Shown here: piece after piece, positions 33,480-41,706 of the stretch | Layout of the letters: each line of letters starts with the position of its first letter | Numbering within the stretch: the stretch's first letter is position 1 | Source: Xanthomonas cassavae CFBP 4642 | Lineage (GTDB): Bacteria; Pseudomonadota; Gammaproteobacteria; Xanthomonadales; Xanthomonadaceae | Length of the DNA: 64,000 bases | Direction: 5' to 3' | Assembly (NCBI RefSeq): GCF_000454545.1 | Contig: NZ_CM002139.1 | Span: 1,894,057 to 1,958,056, forward strand | The notes under the pieces: generated by a model | The model's input: only the letters and a program-made list of their open reading frames with translations | Told to the model about the DNA's origin: nothing | Databases searched by the model: none | Translations under genes and position numbers: made by a program

Positions 33480-33647
33480 ATGGAATGGATGTTGTTGCCG
33501 CTCAAGCGCCATGCCGACTTTCAAGATCGCTCGCGTCGCAAGGAATACTGGATGTTCATGCTGTACATCGGTGGTTTTATCATGCTGGTTTTCATGTGCC
33601 TGGAAGGCACCCCCGGCCCGAACCAGTATGGCGAGAGCCTGAAGTAA
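33480..33647 (+). CDS. Miniature DUF805-like membrane protein (internally deleted)
   Basis: This is a 55-aa reading frame starting MEWMLLPLKRHADFQDRSRR. It has the DUF805 N-terminus (LKRHADFQDRSRRKEYWMF, family form LKKYxxFxGRxxRKEYW) joined directly to the DUF805 C-terminus (LVFMCLEGTPGPNQYGESLK, family form LVFxxxxGTPGxNxYGxxPK). Normal members are about 110-150 aa with three or four helices; here only one helix remains (residues about 25-42). It is in frame with an intact stop, so a product is possible, but this looks like an in-frame internal deletion. A hairpin follows 32 bp downstream. Confidence 0.7.
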   Translation: MEWMLLPLKRHADFQDRSRRKEYWMFMLYIGGFIMLVFMCLEGTPGPNQYGESLK

Positions 33648-34002
33648 TCCGCGTTACGCCCCAGGTTTGATTCAAGCAATGGCGCAGGGGTTCCCTGCGC
33701 CATTGTCGCTTATGCGATGGCTGGCGACTGCGTTGCACCGAAGTCGGATCGATTTCTTGACCGGGGCGGTAGCAAGGCCGCACACGCAAGTTCGTCGCTG
33801 TTGGCTGCAATCGTATGCCGCGCTGGACCAAGGTGCCTGGCGCTCGATGGCCTGCAATTTCGATTAACGCAAGTGCTTTGCTGACGCGCTACGCCGAAAC
33901 ACACACAAACAGGCGGCTACATCGCCGCTGAGCGAAGCTCGCGGACATTACGGCAGGCAGACGATGAGGCGCGTGACCAGCGCCCAACGTGCGAAAACGT
34001 CG
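33648..34002. other. Gap between the mini-DUF805 gene and hrpG
   Basis: These 355 bp contain the hairpin at 33679-33705 and otherwise nothing I can support. The short open frames on both strands look random. Confidence 0.5.
33679..33705. terminator. Hairpin after the mini-DUF805 gene
   Basis: AATGGCGCAGG-GGTTC-CCTGCGCCATT forms a perfect eleven-pair stem, 32 bp after the stop. No long T run follows (GTCGCTT), so it is only a possible terminator. Confidence 0.5.
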
Positions 34003-34791
34003 TTAGCAGGCAGCCGCATGGTGGCCGGTGCTTGAGCTGCTGCTCTTGCCCGATATCAGCGGGTCCTTGTCCTGCGAGGCGAGTTCCAGCTTGTAGCCGT
34101 GCGAATACACGGTCCTGATGCGGACGACCCCGCTGTGGTTGCACAGCTGCAGTTTCTTGCGCAGCTTGTAAATGTGCTGCTCCATCGTGCGGTCGGTGAA
34201 CTCGGTATGGCTGCCCCAGACGGCCTTGGCCAACTGGCAGCGACGGAAACAGACCCCGGGGCTGGAGAACAGCAGCCAGGCAATCGAAAACTCGCGTGCC
34301 GTCAGTACAATCGGCTTGCCGTGCAGGTAGACGGTGTTTTCCTCGCGGATCAGGTGATACGGGCCCACACTGAGGTGTTGCGATTCCTGGCAGCTGTGGG
34401 CCACCGGCGAGATCGCCAGCGCCGAGCGGACCTGCAGCTCATGCGAGTTGAATGGGAGGGCTAACACTTCCTGGGCGCCGGCACGGTACCAGGCCAGGAT
34501 ATCGTCGGGACTGTCGAAGCGTCCCAGCACGATCAACGGGGTGGGCTGACCGCTGTGGCAGCGCTGCCAGGCGAGCACCGAGCTGTCGTCCGAGGCGACA
34601 CAGGTCGCATCGAAGATCAGCAGCTCGCAAGGCGAGTGCCGCAAGCAACGCAGCAGCTCGAGTTCGTCGGAAAACACCGCGAACTGCGGACCCAGCGGGG
34701 CGAGGCTCGCATTGACCTGCGAGGCCAGACGCGCGTCCTGCGTCAACAGGAAAGCCGATCCTTGCTTGGCGGGGAGAGGATTGCCGTGCAT
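34003..34791 (-). CDS. hrpG: HrpG, OmpR-family master regulator of the Hrp type III secretion system
   Basis: This 262-aa response regulator has a receiver-like domain (residues about 13-130; acceptor candidate Asp61 in CELLIFDAT) and a C-terminal OmpR winged helix (SVGPYHLIREENTVYLHGKPIVLTAREFSIAWLL...DRTMEQHIYKLRKKLQ). The length, the start MHGNPLPAKQGSAFLLTQDA and the divergent position beside hrpX identify HrpG, which in Xanthomonas activates hrpX transcription and hrpA in planta. GGAAGG lies 7 nt before the ATG. The longer upstream frame is not conserved. Its regulators would act in the 845-bp divergent region. Confidence 0.95.
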   Translation of the reverse strand: MHGNPLPAKQGSAFLLTQDARLASQVNASLAPLGPQFAVFSDELELLRCLRHSPCELLIFDATCVASDDSSVLAWQRCHSGQPTPLIVLGRFDSPDDILAWYRAGAQEVLALPFNSHELQVRSALAISPVAHSCQESQHLSVGPYHLIREENTVYLHGKPIVLTAREFSIAWLLFSSPGVCFRRCQLAKAVWGSHTEFTDRTMEQHIYKLRKKLQLCNHSGVVRIRTVYSHGYKLELASQDKDPLISGKSSSSSTGHHAAAC

Positions 34792-34941
34792 TAGTCGGCC
34801 TTCCCATGACGGCACACGTACCAGTCGTGCGTGGGATGCCGGCGACGAACCGCAGGCACCAAGGTGAAACCCACATCGATAGAGAGGTGCATCGCCAAAC
34901 CATCCGGGCTGCCAGGGGGGAGCGTCTGACCGAGGTCGAAC

Positions 34942-34959
34942 GAATGGTATGTACCATTC
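34942..34959. promoter_or_regulatory. Inverted repeat upstream of hrpG
   Basis: GAATGGTA-TG-TACCATTC is a perfect 8+2+8 palindrome centred about 160 bp upstream of the hrpG start. The size suits a MarR, TetR or GntR dimer. The cognate regulator is unknown. Confidence 0.5.
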
Positions 34960-35422
34960 CAAAGACAGAAAGTTTCATTGCTGCGCACTTTTCTTCGGGT
35001 TTAGGTAGGCGCGCTTTAACCTGCGCTCATCTACGCGTGCAGCAGCTCTTACGGCTAGGGCATGGGCCGAACGAAACAGCGGTGCAAGCCGCTATCGCTG
35101 CGTTCCTTGGATCCCAGGCCTGTTCGCAGATCCAGATAAAGAAGGCCGATTGGTCTGCAGAGGTCTAGACCAAGGTATTGCGATTCGGATGGTCTCGCCG
35201 CCTGTATGGAATAGCTGCATGAGGTGGATGACCAGCTGCACGGTCCCGGTCCATCGCCCACGGCGCGGACGCCGTTACTCGTCTCTGGCGCCGCATGCAA
35301 GACGCTTGGCGATCGCCGATGCAGGGATATCCGCATCGAAGCGGTGCGTTGGCAGACGTTGCCGGAACACCGCGCAGCGCGCGGCAGCATCGCTTATTCA
35401 ATACCCACTCGAATGGTGCGTG

Positions 35423-35447
35423 ATGTCTAGCGCTGGACATTATGTCC
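35423..35447. promoter_or_regulatory. Overlapping ATGTC half-sites upstream of hrpX
   Basis: GGACAT-T-ATGTCC (35435-35447) is a perfect palindrome, and a third half-site ATGTC lies at 35423-35427, giving ATGTC-N8-GGACAT-T-ATGTCC. It is 190 bp upstream of the hrpX ATG and is a candidate site for HrpG or another hrpX regulator. Confidence 0.45.
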
Positions 35448-35636
35448 GTCGTTCGCGAAAGCGTTCGGCATTTGCAGCAACGCACGGCCGACGTGCAGGA
35501 AGACAGAGTGAGATTTTTTGATTTTTGCGGTGCCATCGGGTGAGAAATTCCATTGGATCCCCTGCATACAATCGTTTGCGCCAGCGAGACCGGCGCGTTG
35601 TTGTCTTTTGCTCATCCCCCTATGAGAGAGCCCGGC

Positions 35637-37067
35637 ATGATCCTTTCCACCTACTTCGCAGCGATCTCCGCATTGTCGTATGCAGATCGTCTTCCTACCT
35701 ATACAAGCAGGATGCTGGTTGGTGCCTGGCCGCAAGGTCTGCAACATCTTCAACAACGCCGTGACGGCCAGGGAACGCCCGAAGGGACTGACGATGAAGT
35801 CAGTCTGCTCGGTGCCAGCGGCGATGCGTTGTTGATACTCGAATATCAAGAAGAAGCTGAAGACGCCTACCGGCATGCCTTGAAGGCGATGCGCGGGCAT
35901 CAGCGCCAGCTACGCCTGCTGTCGTGCCGCAATACTGCCTGGCTGATGCTGAGCCAGCGCAGGCTGAGCGCCGCGTTGAACTGCTTTGCGCAGCTTGCGG
36001 TGGACCGCGACACGCCGGCCTGCCTGGGTGGCGAAGGCTTGCTCGGCAAGGCCTTGACCCATTTCCACCTTGGCCAGAGCACCTTGGCCCTGCAAACGCT
36101 CGAGCGTGCCCATGAAGTGCTGTCGGAGCTGGAAGGCGGTGCATCCGACTGGCTGCGGATCGCCACGGCGCTGCGCCTGGACATGCTCGCGCAGTTGCGC
36201 ATCCGCCGCGCGGACCGCATGAGCGACCACGTGTTCTGGCAGGCCACGTTGCGCCAGGAAGACGCCGCCCATGCGTTCGAACCGAGCGAGCTGCGCGCCT
36301 GCATCGCCGATCTTGCCGAAAGCATGCCGGTGCTTGCGCAGCGATTGCGGCATGTCCGCAACCTGCTGCGGATTGCCGGCGGCGACACCTTTGGTTTCGA
36401 CGCACAGATCGACGCCCTGCCGGCGGCAGCCAACGGTTGCCCACCGTGCGCGCGGCAGGATGCGCAGGTGGAACTGGCGCTGGCTGCCCTGGCGGTGGGT
36501 CGTGCCGACCTGGCCGAGCGTGCCCTGGCCGGCGCCGGCCGGCACCATGCACCGCGCTGGAATCTGGAATTCGAGTATTGCCAGGCCAAGATCAGCCAGA
36601 CGCTGGGGCGTACCGAACAGGCCTTGCTGCTGTACAACCGCTACGCGCTGGGTGCGGTGCAATGCCTGCGCAGCGAAGTGCAGGCGCCGCGCTTGCTGGA
36701 GAGCGGCACGCCGGCGCATGTCAGCGACGATATCTCCGCGCGCCTGCCGGCCAAGTACCGCCGTGCCTATAGCTACATGATCACCAATGCGCACCGCTCG
36801 GATCTGTCGATCAATGAAGTGGCCGCGCAGATCGGGGTGACCGGGCGTGCGCTGCAGCAGGCATTCAAGTCGGCCACCGGGTTGTCGCCGACCCAGGTGT
36901 TGCGGCGTTATCGCATGCAGAGCATCCGCGACGAACTGCTGGCCGAGGGCGGTTGCGGCAGCGTGCTGCAGGCGGCCAGCCGCTGGGGCGTTGGCAGTCG
37001 TTCAGCGCTCGCCAAGGGGTATCGCCAGCATTTCAATGAAGCGCCGATGGAAACCTTGCAGCGGTAG
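35637..37067 (+). CDS. hrpX: HrpX, AraC-type activator of hrp and effector genes
   Basis: This 476-aa protein starts MILSTYFAAISALSYADRLP, the length and N-terminus of HrpX (HrpB/HrpX family). The N-terminal two-thirds is helical with TPR-like repeats. The C-terminal AraC domain (residues about 380-476) shows SDLSINEVAAQIGVTGRALQQAFK and LSPTQVLRRYRMQSIRDELL. HrpX binds PIP boxes to activate type III secretion and effector genes. In-frame Met codons upstream at 35553 and 35622 are less likely given the family start. It is divergent from hrpG. Confidence 0.96.
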   Translation: MILSTYFAAISALSYADRLPTYTSRMLVGAWPQGLQHLQQRRDGQGTPEGTDDEVSLLGASGDALLILEYQEEAEDAYRHALKAMRGHQRQLRLLSCRNTAWLMLSQRRLSAALNCFAQLAVDRDTPACLGGEGLLGKALTHFHLGQSTLALQTLERAHEVLSELEGGASDWLRIATALRLDMLAQLRIRRADRMSDHVFWQATLRQEDAAHAFEPSELRACIADLAESMPVLAQRLRHVRNLLRIAGGDTFGFDAQIDALPAAANGCPPCARQDAQVELALAALAVGRADLAERALAGAGRHHAPRWNLEFEYCQAKISQTLGRTEQALLLYNRYALGAVQCLRSEVQAPRLLESGTPAHVSDDISARLPAKYRRAYSYMITNAHRSDLSINEVAAQIGVTGRALQQAFKSATGLSPTQVLRRYRMQSIRDELLAEGGCGSVLQAASRWGVGSRSALAKGYRQHFNEAPMETLQR

Positions 37068-37072
37068 TTGGC

Positions 37073-37108
37073 CGCGCACGGCCGGGCGGCAGCGCCTGGC
37101 CGTGCGCG
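37073..37108 (+). terminator. Probable hrpX terminator
   Basis: CGCGCACGGCC pairs perfectly with GGCCGTGCGCG across a 14-nt loop and is followed by TGGTTTCC. It is 6 bp after the hrpX stop. The T run is short. Confidence 0.6.
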
Positions 37109-37273
37109 TGGTTTCCTACAGTAATGCAGGCACCGTCGTCGGCACGCAGGGTAGGGCAGGAGCCCAAGTGAGACGTGCGTGCAAGATGCTTGCGGCTATC
37201 CTTGCCGGCTCGCACTGCCACTCAGGAGGCGCGTCCGAGGATGGGCGTGGCCGCCAAGGAAACGACGACCATC

Positions 37274-39142
37274 ATGCAAGATCCTATCTCCGAAGCGACG
37301 GACGCCTCACAGATCCGCCGCGCAGGCGTCGACCTCAATGGATTGATGTCCGTCCTGAGCAAGCATCTGTATTCCACGCCGGTGGTCGCATTGCGCGAGC
37401 TGGTACAGAACGCGCACGACTCGATCCTGCGGCGTCGCCTGGAGCAGCCGCAGTGGCAGGGTGAATCGCGCATCCACGTGCAGGCCGATCCGGCGCAGGG
37501 GATCGTGCGTATCGTCGATACCGGCGCCGGGCTCACCCAGCAGGAAATCCATGATTACCTGGCCACCGTGGGCGTGGGCTATACCCGCAGGCTGCGCCAG
37601 GGTGGGCACGAAGACAGCGGGCTGATCGGCATGTTCGGGCTGGGCTTCCTGTCGGCCTTCGTGCTGGCACGCCGTGTCACCGTGCGTACCACCTCCTACC
37701 AGACGCCGACCCTGGGCCATTGCTACCTCTCCGGCAATGCCGAGCACTACACGGTGAGCCCGATACCGGCGCGTGCGCAGGTGGGCACCGAGGTGGTGCT
37801 GGAGCTGCACGACCAATACCTGGCATTGGCGCAGGACGGGCGCCTGCACGAGATCCTGGCGCGTTATTGCGCCTTGTTGCGCGAGCCGATCTGGGTCGGT
37901 GCCACTACGCAGCCGATCAATCCCGAACCGCCGCCGTGGCGCGCCCATGACGCGGTGCCGCTGCATCCGGTGCAGGCCTGGCGCCGGCAACGCGAGTTCG
38001 CTGCGCGCTTCGAGCGCAACTTCGAACCCTTGTGCTGCATGCCGGTACGTGCGGACGAGGGGAGCGATGCGGTGGGCCTGTTGTGGGTGCAGGACGGTGC
38101 CACCTACGGCACCAGCGATAACCGCAACCTGTCGGTGTTTCTGCGCGGCATGCTGCTGGACGATAACGCGCGCGAATTGCTGCCGCCGTGGGCCGGTTTC
38201 ATCGGCGGGGTGATCGAGTCCAATCGCCTGACGCCGACGGCAAGCCGCGAGGACCTGCAGCGCGATGCGGTCTACAGCTCGGTGCAGCATGCGCTGTCCG
38301 AGGCCCTGGTGCAGGGGCTGGCGGATGTGGCGCGGCAGCAGCCGGAGGCATGGCGTCGCATCCTGCTGCGGCATAACGAGGCCTTGCTGGGCGCGGCACT
38401 GTGCGACGAGCGCCTGTTCGAATTGCTGCTGGAACATGTGCGGGTGCCGACCTCGCAGGGCGACCTGCCGGCGCAGCAGTTGCCGGCGCGTGGCGCGGTG
38501 CACGTCATCCTGGACAGCGACAGCGGCTTCGAAGAGATGCTGTTCCGTGCCATGGGCGTGCCGGTGGCCTATGGCAACCGCTATGCGGTGGTGCCGTTCC
38601 TGCGCCGCTGGGCGCAGGCCAAGGGGGTGCGCCTGGTCGAGCTGGGAACCGAGCATGGCAACCGTCAGTTGTTCCATCTGGATCGCCTGCCGGCCGATGA
38701 ACTGGCGTGGCTGGAGCAGCACCTGGGCGATGGCGAAGCGCTGGTGCCGGCACGCTTCAGCCCTGCGGAATTGCCGCTGGTGGTGGTGCCCGATCGCGAG
38801 GCCGAGCTCAAGCGCCGGCTGGAACAGGACGAAAGCGACAAACGGGTGTCGACGGCTGCATTGCGGCTGGTGCGGCAGTTCACCGCGCGCATCGAAGCGC
38901 GTCAGACCCAGCGGCTATATCTCAATCTGGACAATCAAGCGCTGCAGGCCTTGCTGGCCGCACAGCGCGTTGGCAACCCGCAAGCCGCGGTCGCCGCGCG
39001 CTTGCTGCGCTCACTGAAGGTGATCGTCGCGGCACAGGGGAGGGCGCAACCGCAGCCCGGTGGAGCCGAATCGGGCGGGTCCGATCTCAACAAGGCTTTC
39101 GGCGATCTTGCCGAGGCCGTGAGCCAACTGCTGGCGCGCTGA
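37274..39142 (+). CDS. HSP90-family ATPase, divergent HtpG-like protein
   Basis: This 622-aa protein has a GHKL ATPase domain with ALRELVQNAHDSI (catalytic Glu and Mg Asn), IVDTGAGLTQQEIHDYL and GLIGMFGLGFLSAF (lid). The HSP90 middle domain carries VFLRGMLLDDNARELLPPW and SNRLTPTASREDLQRD, which includes the ATP-contacting Arg. The C-terminal third is poorly conserved. It is distinct from housekeeping HtpG and resembles the separate bacterial group called HSP90 family protein (from memory). The start at 37274 (MQDPISEATDA) is the first Met before the conserved region without an atypical extension. The TPR gene follows after 22 bp, so the pair is probably an operon with a dedicated client or co-chaperone. 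Confidence 0.88.
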   Translation: MQDPISEATDASQIRRAGVDLNGLMSVLSKHLYSTPVVALRELVQNAHDSILRRRLEQPQWQGESRIHVQADPAQGIVRIVDTGAGLTQQEIHDYLATVGVGYTRRLRQGGHEDSGLIGMFGLGFLSAFVLARRVTVRTTSYQTPTLGHCYLSGNAEHYTVSPIPARAQVGTEVVLELHDQYLALAQDGRLHEILARYCALLREPIWVGATTQPINPEPPPWRAHDAVPLHPVQAWRRQREFAARFERNFEPLCCMPVRADEGSDAVGLLWVQDGATYGTSDNRNLSVFLRGMLLDDNARELLPPWAGFIGGVIESNRLTPTASREDLQRDAVYSSVQHALSEALVQGLADVARQQPEAWRRILLRHNEALLGAALCDERLFELLLEHVRVPTSQGDLPAQQLPARGAVHVILDSDSGFEEMLFRAMGVPVAYGNRYAVVPFLRRWAQAKGVRLVELGTEHGNRQLFHLDRLPADELAWLEQHLGDGEALVPARFSPAELPLVVVPDREAELKRRLEQDESDKRVSTAALRLVRQFTARIEARQTQRLYLNLDNQALQALLAAQRVGNPQAAVAARLLRSLKVIVAAQGRAQPQPGGAESGGSDLNKAFGDLAEAVSQLLAR

Positions 39143-39164
39143 GCGCCGCACCGAAGGACGTACG

Positions 39165-41489
39165 ATGGAAATCTGGAACTGGGTGGAAAAGCTGCAGGAC
39201 GACCTGGGCGAAGCCGGGCAGCCGCAGAACGCGCAGCTGCTGACGCGCCTGACCGACCATATCTGCGATCTGCAGATCGAACGTGCCGAAGCCTTGCTGC
39301 CCGAGGCGCGTGCGCTGGGCAAGACGCTGGCCAATCCGTGGCTGGACGTGTTTGTCGGCCATTGGGAGATGCGCAACCGGGTCGGCAACCTGTGCGAAGG
39401 CGAACGCGCGCTGGGCGATGCGGTGGCACTGTTCGAGCGCGCGCACCGTGCCGACGCAGTGGAATGCCCGCAATCGGTCTGCGTCACCCAGGATCTTGCG
39501 GCGTGCTACGCCAACATCGATGGCCCCGGCTGGGTGCAAGAGCGCATCGAGGTCTGCGATGAGACGTTGGGCCGTATCGACCCGAGTTGGTCGTGCTATC
39601 AGTGCCTGAGTTGCAAAAAAGCCGATGCCCTGCTCGACGACGGGCGTGGCGATGCGGCACTGAGCTATCTGGACCAGCAATCGCAAACCATCGTGGCCCA
39701 CGGTGGCCAGATCTACGACGGCGTGCCTGACATGCGGATCTCGATCCTGCTGTCGCTGGGGCGCGCGGACGAGGCACTGGCACTGATCGAACAGCGCGAG
39801 CGCGAGGCGGCGCGCGAGGGTGCAGAGTGGGCCAATTGCAGTCAGCCGCGCCGACTGCAGAAAGCGCGTGCGCTGGCGCTGCTCAATCGCGACGACGAGG
39901 CCATGGACGCCCTGCTGCCCTGGCGCGAGGTGGCGCCACGCTATCGCCTGCACTGGTTGCGCGCAGTGGCGGTGCTGGTGACACGTGCACCCGAGCGTAA
40001 TACCTGGGACCTGGGGAGCCGCGTGCAGCTGATGCTCGATCATTACGCGCAGGTCGGTGCGCATCGCATTTTGATCGAGGCGGCGGAACTTGCGATCGAT
40101 CTGGCCCTGCAACGGGGTGCGGTGTGGACGGCACGTCGGCATCTGGCGCTCGCCCGCACGCACCTGCCCAAGTTGCGGCAGGACCGTGGTGCCACGCAGG
40201 CGCTGGACCGTTGGGCCGCCCGGATCGAGCCGGCGCCCACGGGCGAGGAGGCGCCGGTGCCGGCCGATCAGCTGCTGGAATGGTTGAACGCGCAGGGCCA
40301 GGACGTGGTGCGCAACCCCGAGCAGGAGGCGCAGTGGTTGCTGCAGGCGGTGGCCGAGTGTCCCGACGATGCGGAGCTGGTCGATACCGCCGCGTCGGCC
40401 TTGAGCGCCTGCGCGGCGGACGAGCAGGCGATCGCGCTGCTGTGGGAATTCGTGCAGCGGCACGCCGACCGCGAAACCAGCCCGACCTTCCGGCTGATGA
40501 ATTTGTTGCTGGGCCGTGGCGATGATGCCGGCGTGCGCAAGCTGGCGCAGCTCTATCGCCCGCAGGTGCCGGTGGCCGCGCTGTGGTGCGAGGCGCAACT
40601 TGCCCAGCGGCTGGCCGATTGGCCGGCGCTGGAGCAGGCGTGCACCGCCTTGCTGGAACTGTCGCCCGGCTCGCATGGCGCGCGCGGGTTGCTGGCGCGC
40701 ATGTATCTCAACACCGGACGCTTTGCCGAGGCGGCCGAGGTCTACCGCCAATTGATCGCGACGATGGACGAGCCGCGCTCCGCGCACTGGGACCATATGA
40801 CCGCCGCCAGCGCCGCACAGGACTGGGATGCGGTGCGGGCCTCGGCAGCGGCGATCGGCATGGAACTGAGCAGCCCCAGCGGGGTTGTCGAAGAAGACTG
40901 GGGCTGGGTGATCGTGCGTTGCGTGGACGATGGCGAGGCGGCCGACTACTACGCACGCCGCACCGGCCCGGTGACCGCACGCATCATCGAGAACGCGCCT
41001 GCGCACCGGCGCCAGCATGTCGGCGACAGGGTGGTGTTCGATGCGGACCTGCTGTATCCGGCGCCGGAAGATGAGGCCGAACGCGAGCGCTTCGTGCCAA
41101 CGTATGCGCAGGTGCATGTGCTGGAGACCGGCGGCTATGGCAGCAGCTGGCTGGTGGATGGCGTGCATCCGGGTGACGAGGTGGTCGAGGCCATGCGTGC
41201 AGACATGGAAACGCGCGGCTGGAAGATGTGGGTGCACAGTCGCGGCGACTACCGTGTCATGGATCCGGATCAGCCGGATGCGTTCGATCCGGACGATGCG
41301 ACGTCGGGCTTGCCGGGGGTGTTGTTCACCGTGGCGCTCCCGGACAGCGTGTCGCCGCAGGAATTGCATCGCGTCCTGCGCTGCACCACCTCGCGCTGGT
41401 CGCACCCGATGTGCTGGCTGCGCCTGGCCGAGGCCTGCGACCAGGATCCGCGCCCGCATCTGGAGGCGGTGGAGCGTTATGGGCTGTAG
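39165..41489 (+). CDS. Large TPR protein, putative partner of the HSP90-family ATPase
   Basis: This 774-aa protein has no signal peptide. Residues about 1-540 are helical with degenerate tetratricopeptide repeats, for example LLELSPGSHGARGLLARMYLNTGRFAEAAEVYRQLI near 510. A Cys pair occurs in WSCYQCLSCKKADALL. The C-terminal part (about 560-774) is a different, mixed alpha/beta region with DWGWVIVRCVDDGEAADYYARR and HSRGDYRVMDPDQPDAFDPDD, which I cannot assign. TPR proteins commonly bind HSP90 proteins or their clients, so co-transcription with the HSP90 gene (22-bp gap) suggests a physical complex. The function is unknown. Confidence 0.85.
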   Translation: MEIWNWVEKLQDDLGEAGQPQNAQLLTRLTDHICDLQIERAEALLPEARALGKTLANPWLDVFVGHWEMRNRVGNLCEGERALGDAVALFERAHRADAVECPQSVCVTQDLAACYANIDGPGWVQERIEVCDETLGRIDPSWSCYQCLSCKKADALLDDGRGDAALSYLDQQSQTIVAHGGQIYDGVPDMRISILLSLGRADEALALIEQREREAAREGAEWANCSQPRRLQKARALALLNRDDEAMDALLPWREVAPRYRLHWLRAVAVLVTRAPERNTWDLGSRVQLMLDHYAQVGAHRILIEAAELAIDLALQRGAVWTARRHLALARTHLPKLRQDRGATQALDRWAARIEPAPTGEEAPVPADQLLEWLNAQGQDVVRNPEQEAQWLLQAVAECPDDAELVDTAASALSACAADEQAIALLWEFVQRHADRETSPTFRLMNLLLGRGDDAGVRKLAQLYRPQVPVAALWCEAQLAQRLADWPALEQACTALLELSPGSHGARGLLARMYLNTGRFAEAAEVYRQLIATMDEPRSAHWDHMTAASAAQDWDAVRASAAAIGMELSSPSGVVEEDWGWVIVRCVDDGEAADYYARRTGPVTARIIENAPAHRRQHVGDRVVFDADLLYPAPEDEAERERFVPTYAQVHVLETGGYGSSWLVDGVHPGDEVVEAMRADMETRGWKMWVHSRGDYRVMDPDQPDAFDPDDATSGLPGVLFTVALPDSVSPQELHRVLRCTTSRWSHPMCWLRLAEACDQDPRPHLEAVERYGL

Positions 41490-41597
41490 GGCGGCCGCCT
41501 GCAACCAGTGCGGCCAGGGGAATGATCGAAGATCCAGACGTGGGCGTGGCAGGCGGGGCGTAGTGCGTCCCGACCGGCTGGCGGTCTCTGCGCTGCC

Positions 41598-41637
41598 TTC
41601 GATGCCATCGATGCCATCGATGCCTTCGATACCATCG
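41598..41637. repeat. 9-bp tandem repeat
   Basis: Four and a half imperfect copies of a nine-base unit read TTCGATGCC, ATCGATGCC, ATCGATGCC, TTCGATACC, ATCG, in the gap between the TPR gene and the convergent oxidoreductase. The unit length preserves frame but no supported gene contains it. Confidence 0.85.
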
Positions 41638-41706
41638 CGGCAGGTGGCTCAGCGAGATTGCAAGCGCGAGGACGCCGCGGTCAGCGGCGACCTCGCGGCC
41701 GCTCGA

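Larger units (their letters stand above)
34792..35636. other. Long divergent hrpG-hrpX regulatory region
   Basis: These 845 bp hold no gene I can support. Two inverted repeats (34942-34959 and 35423-35447) are listed separately. Near hrpX there are paired CGTTCG motifs at 35451-35467 and a T-rich tract at 35513-35526. I found no PIP box (TTCGC-N15-TTCGC), which fits hrpX being controlled by HrpG rather than by itself. Such length suggests several regulators or an unannotated small RNA. Confidence 0.6.

Noticed and set aside
35097..35160. TTCGC at 35120 as half of a PIP box
   Set aside because: No second TTCGB lies 15 bp downstream, so the HrpX-binding consensus is not met.
35055..35521. Open frames of 111-123 codons within the hrpG-hrpX region
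   Set aside because: They have no recognisable domains and no Shine-Dalgarno sequence, and their composition is compatible with chance.
39087..41504. An 805-codon open frame antisense to the TPR gene
   Set aside because: It is a shadow with Arg/His/Gln-rich translation; the plus strand has coherent helical repeats and a good operon context.
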